Of a DNA stretch of 64,000 bases, positions 61,918 to 64,000 are shown piece by piece; the first letter of the stretch is position 1; each line of letters begins with the position of its first letter. Location: contig DASQZT010000142.1 in assembly GCA_035638575.1 (NCBI GenBank), forward strand, positions 1 through 64,000. Direction: 5' to 3'. This DNA is from DASQZT01 sp035638575 (GTDB taxonomy: Bacteria > Acidobacteriota > Terriglobia > Bryobacterales > Bryobacteraceae). Below the pieces are notes generated by a model, which had not been told where the DNA came from, ran no database searches, and saw nothing but the letters and a program-made list of their open reading frames with translations. Position numbers and translations under genes: made by a program.

Positions 61918-61923
61918 TGTCAA
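61918..61923 (-). promoter_or_regulatory. -35 box of the rpmE leader promoter
   Basis: A consensus TTGACA lies on the minus strand. At 17-18 bp spacing the -10 is weak (GAGGAT-like). Start of transcription would fall near 61888, just before the leader's Shine-Dalgarno sequence. Confidence 0.4.
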
Positions 61924-61961
61924 TACGGAATTTCACAAGCAACCACAATGTATTGTTCTAG

Positions 61962-63029
61962 TTACAGGTTCCTCGCCGCAAACCGGGACATCGCCAGGCC
62001 GTCCATCAGGTTGAACGGAAACTGGCCCGTGGTGTAGTGGCCGCAGGGCAGGGTGAAGACTTCGTGCGGCAAGTGCAGCTCGCGGAAGGTCTCGAGCACC
62101 TGCTGTGAATAGACCGGCAGGAAGCTGGTGTCGTGCCGCGCCCAGATCAGCAGGTTGCTCATCTCCCGGCCCCGCAAGCGCTGGAGGTAGCTGGCCGGGC
62201 TGATCACCGACCAGAACCGGCGCAGGTCATCCTGCCCCACCTCCTCGCCGAACCCGCGCCGGACGTGCTGCGTCGAAAGACCGGTCCAGACCACGTCCGA
62301 AAAGTACATGGAAACGTGGTTGAAGATGCCGGTCCGCACGCGCGGGTCGTGCGCCGCGGCGATGAAGGCTACGCAAGAACCCAGGCTGGTGCCCAGGATC
62401 CCGATGCGGTCATAGCCCTGTCGCTGGAGCCAGTCCAGGCAGGCGCGCGTGTCGATCACCGACTGCCGCGACGCGTGGATGGTCCGGCCGATATTGCTAG
62501 AGACATGGTAGTCGGCGCGCTGCAACTCCGGCGGCATGCGCTCGGCGTGGTACGCCATCGTCATCCGCAGCGCGCTGATTCCGAAGCGGTTGAGTAGTTT
62601 GGCCAAGCCCACGTGGCCGTCCGGCCCGGAATTCCACTGGGGCAGCACGACCAGGGCGCGCCCGCGGTCGTTGGCCGCCGGTAGCCACAGTGCGTGGACC
62701 GTATCGTTTTCCGGGTGCAGGGATCGGACCGGGCTGGTAAACGTCAGATGGTCCCCGTCGAGGCGGTAGTCGCTGGCGGGGAGATAAGCGAAGAACCGCT
62801 TCGAGTCGGACAGCGCCTCGTCCACGAACCGGGACACGGCCTCCCGGGCGTCGCCGTTGGCCCGCGCCGGGCAAGCCGGAAAGCCGATACTGTCGAGCCA
62901 CCCGGTTCCCCACTCAAAGGGCCGCACGACGCGATTGGTATCCCGGGTGGCGAGTTTCCGTTCCCATCGGTTGATCCAACGGGCGTAGTACGACCGGCCT
63001 CCCGGCCGGTTCGGCTGATTTGCTTGCAA
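61962..63029 (-). CDS. Alpha/beta hydrolase
   Basis: A 355-residue serine hydrolase. The nucleophile elbow is GILGTSLGSCVAF, with the oxyanion region LVVLPQWN upstream; the acid is likely in LIWARHDTSFLP and the His in LPCGHYTTG near the end. An N-terminal region of about 100 residues (YYARWINRWERKLATRDTNRVVRPFEWG...) has no recognised domain. No signal peptide, so cytosolic. The substrate is unknown. The frame starts at TTG 63029, just past a terminator-like element. Confidence 0.82.
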   Translation of the reverse strand: MQANQPNRPGGRSYYARWINRWERKLATRDTNRVVRPFEWGTGWLDSIGFPACPARANGDAREAVSRFVDEALSDSKRFFAYLPASDYRLDGDHLTFTSPVRSLHPENDTVHALWLPAANDRGRALVVLPQWNSGPDGHVGLAKLLNRFGISALRMTMAYHAERMPPELQRADYHVSSNIGRTIHASRQSVIDTRACLDWLQRQGYDRIGILGTSLGSCVAFIAAAHDPRVRTGIFNHVSMYFSDVVWTGLSTQHVRRGFGEEVGQDDLRRFWSVISPASYLQRLRGREMSNLLIWARHDTSFLPVYSQQVLETFRELHLPHEVFTLPCGHYTTGQFPFNLMDGLAMSRFAARNL

Positions 63030-63045
63030 GTTGTTAGTTTATCAG

Positions 63046-63086
63046 ACAAAAATAGGCCCCACCCGGCAGATGGACCAAGTGGGGCT
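63046..63086 (-). terminator. Intrinsic terminator of the candidate small RNA
   Basis: AGCCCCAC (63079-63086) pairs with GTGGGGCC (63055-63062) across a 16-nt loop and is followed on the minus strand by TATTTTTG (five T at 63048-63052). It sits 17 bp before the hydrolase start, so it either ends a separate RNA or attenuates that gene. Confidence 0.6.
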
Positions 63087-63181
63087 CGGAAACGCCCAGA
63101 AGGAGGCAACGCACCAAAGCGGTAAAAGCCCCTAACAGAACCCGCGGGTAACACCGTGCAAGCCGCGTACCAAGGGCAAAT
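63048..63181 (-). ncRNA. Candidate small structured RNA ending in a terminator
   Basis: TATAAA (63188-63193, minus strand) is a good -10. The predicted RNA of about 134 nt contains hairpins CGCGG...CCGCG, GGGC...GCCC and a terminal stem with U-run, and no convincing ORF. Sequence conservation cannot be judged here. 6S RNA or a riboswitch for the hydrolase gene are possibilities; it matched no consensus I could recall with confidence. Confidence 0.4.
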
Positions 63182-63283
63182 TGTTGATTTATAAGATGGG
63201 AGATGTCCGCGGCTCCAGAATTCGGTAGGCTCTCGCTACCGTTTTCCACAGAAAAGCGAATCTGCGGAGGTACAATCGACGGA

Positions 63284-64000
63284 GTGGACGCCGCGCCGAC
63301 CAATCCTGGAACCCCTCCATACCGGGGTGGGAAGGCCTTGGCGGGCTTCCTCCTTTCCGGGTTCCTGCTGGCATTGCTCGGCGTGATCCTGCCGGCTTGG
63401 GGCTACCATCGCGACCCGCCGGATTTCACCGCGGTCGGCAACTACTTCCTCGCGCTGGCGTTCGGGATTGTGGGCGCGGGAGCGTTGGCGCGGCGCTTGA
63501 TGGCCCGGCGCGGGCTCACTTTCCTGTTGGTCTTCGCCTGCGTGCTCGCCTGCCTGGATCTGGTTTACCTCGCGGCGGTTTCGCCTCCCGCATCCTCCTG
63601 GTGGCGCGTCGCCGGCCTGCTGGTTCTCGGCATCGCCGCCGGGCTTCTCAACATGGCCCTGTTTCATGCCATCTCGCCCAGCTACCAGTCCGGCGCCGCC
63701 GCCACGGTCAACGAAGGCGGCATCTTTTACGGCCTGGGATGCCTGGCTGCCACACTTCTGGTGGCGGGGACTTTCTACGCTTATAGCGTGCCCGCTATCC
63801 TGGTCTTCATGGCCGTGGTGCCGGCGATTTTCGCCGTGATCTACGTTCGAAGCTCCTACACGGCTGCGCCCGAGGGCACGCAGCCCTCGTTGCGGGTCGT
63901 CTTGCGGGATTTCCGAAGCCTCGGCGCGATCCTGTTTGCGCTGCTGCTTTTTCTGCAGTTCGGCAACGAGTGGTCGCTGGCCGGCTGGCTTCCGTTGATG
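63284..64000 (+). CDS. Major facilitator superfamily transporter (3' end outside window)
   Basis: The frame runs from GTG 63284 to the window edge (239 codons, no stop). It shows successive hydrophobic helices: FLLSGFLLALLGVILPAWGY, FLALAFGIVGAGALA followed by RRLMARRG (the basic loop between helices 2 and 3), FLLVFACVLACLDLVYLA, LLVLGIAAGLLNMALF, YGLGCLAATLLVAGTF and ILVFMAVVPAIFAVIY. NEGGIFYGLGCLAA resembles the sugar-type MFS helix 5. The substrate is unknown. TACAAT ends 7 nt before the GTG, consistent with a leaderless start. Confidence 0.8.
   Translation, partial: MDAAPTNPGTPPYRGGKALAGFLLSGFLLALLGVILPAWGYHRDPPDFTAVGNYFLALAFGIVGAGALARRLMARRGLTFLLVFACVLACLDLVYLAAVSPPASSWWRVAGLLVLGIAAGLLNMALFHAISPSYQSGAAATVNEGGIFYGLGCLAATLLVAGTFYAYSVPAILVFMAVVPAIFAVIYVRSSYTAAPEGTQPSLRVVLRDFRSLGAILFALLLFLQFGNEWSLAGWLPLM

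Overview
The window is a GC-rich bacterial chromosome segment from a member of the Acidobacteriota, most likely the Bryobacterales (Solibacter-like). The assignment rests on gene content: an ADOP-type ABC permease, secreted lectin-like and sorting-protein-like proteins of unknown role, an Mdt-type RND cluster, a pyruvate:ferredoxin oxidoreductase paired with a dihydroorotate-dehydrogenase-like protein, several toxin-antitoxin modules, and short palindromic intergenic repeats. It is family-level inference; the window contains no rRNA or tRNA gene.

Layout. 0-7.7 kb: a truncated FecR/DUF6600 protein, RNase R overlapped by a formylglycine-generating-enzyme-like protein, an intergenic stretch with two palindromic repeats, a MazEF-like pair next to decayed HigA-like and GxxExxY genes, a secreted lectin-like protein, aquaporin Z and a GlsB/YeaQ membrane protein. 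7.7-13 kb: a two-gene cassette read leftward, a SIR2-like/TIR fusion translationally coupled to a large nSTAND NTPase with a membrane helix and 14 WD40 repeats. This is the best candidate for an unusual defence (conflict) system. A decayed scrap of the neighbouring amidohydrolase gene lies on its far side, as if the cassette had been inserted or the locus rearranged. 13-18.3 kb: a five-gene nucleoside salvage operon (pyrimidine phosphorylase, CNT transporter, purine phosphorylase, cytidine deaminase, MTA/SAH-deaminase-like amidohydrolase) with every junction overlapping.

18.4-31 kb: an alginate-export-type porin, the Fe-S carrier ATPase Mrp, a Phd/VapC pair with a perfect palindromic operator, and a four-gene RND efflux operon (adaptor, two different permeases, outer-membrane factor) arranged like mdtABC plus an OMF. 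31-43 kb: a CDGSH protein, a doubly broken RelE-type toxin-antitoxin pair, a LolA-like secreted protein, acyl-CoA dehydrogenase, alanine dehydrogenase, a 5'-truncated Lgt-like gene, and the PFOR/DHOD-like pair. 43-49 kb: an overlapping chain of metallophosphoesterase, DinB, an enoyl-reductase-like SDR, TsaE, NnrD and a SpoIIE phosphatase. 49-58 kb: HicAB, a giant ABC permease fused to GAF and SpoIIE phosphatase domains, an ArsR regulator with a VOC protein, and TldD/TldE. 58-64 kb: a sigma-factor remnant, an M50-like protease, an ECF sigma operon, rpmE behind a long structured leader, an alpha/beta hydrolase, a candidate small RNA and the start of an MFS transporter.

Two regulatory themes recur. 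Several genes have a TANNNT -10-like hexamer 6-7 nt before the start codon, which suggests leaderless transcripts, and in the toxin-antitoxin and ArsR loci this hexamer lies in or beside an inverted-repeat operator. Noncoding structure is concentrated at the right end: the rpmE leader has a near-perfect Shine-Dalgarno sequence and a 13-codon upstream ORF, and a terminator-bearing transcript lies next to the hydrolase gene.
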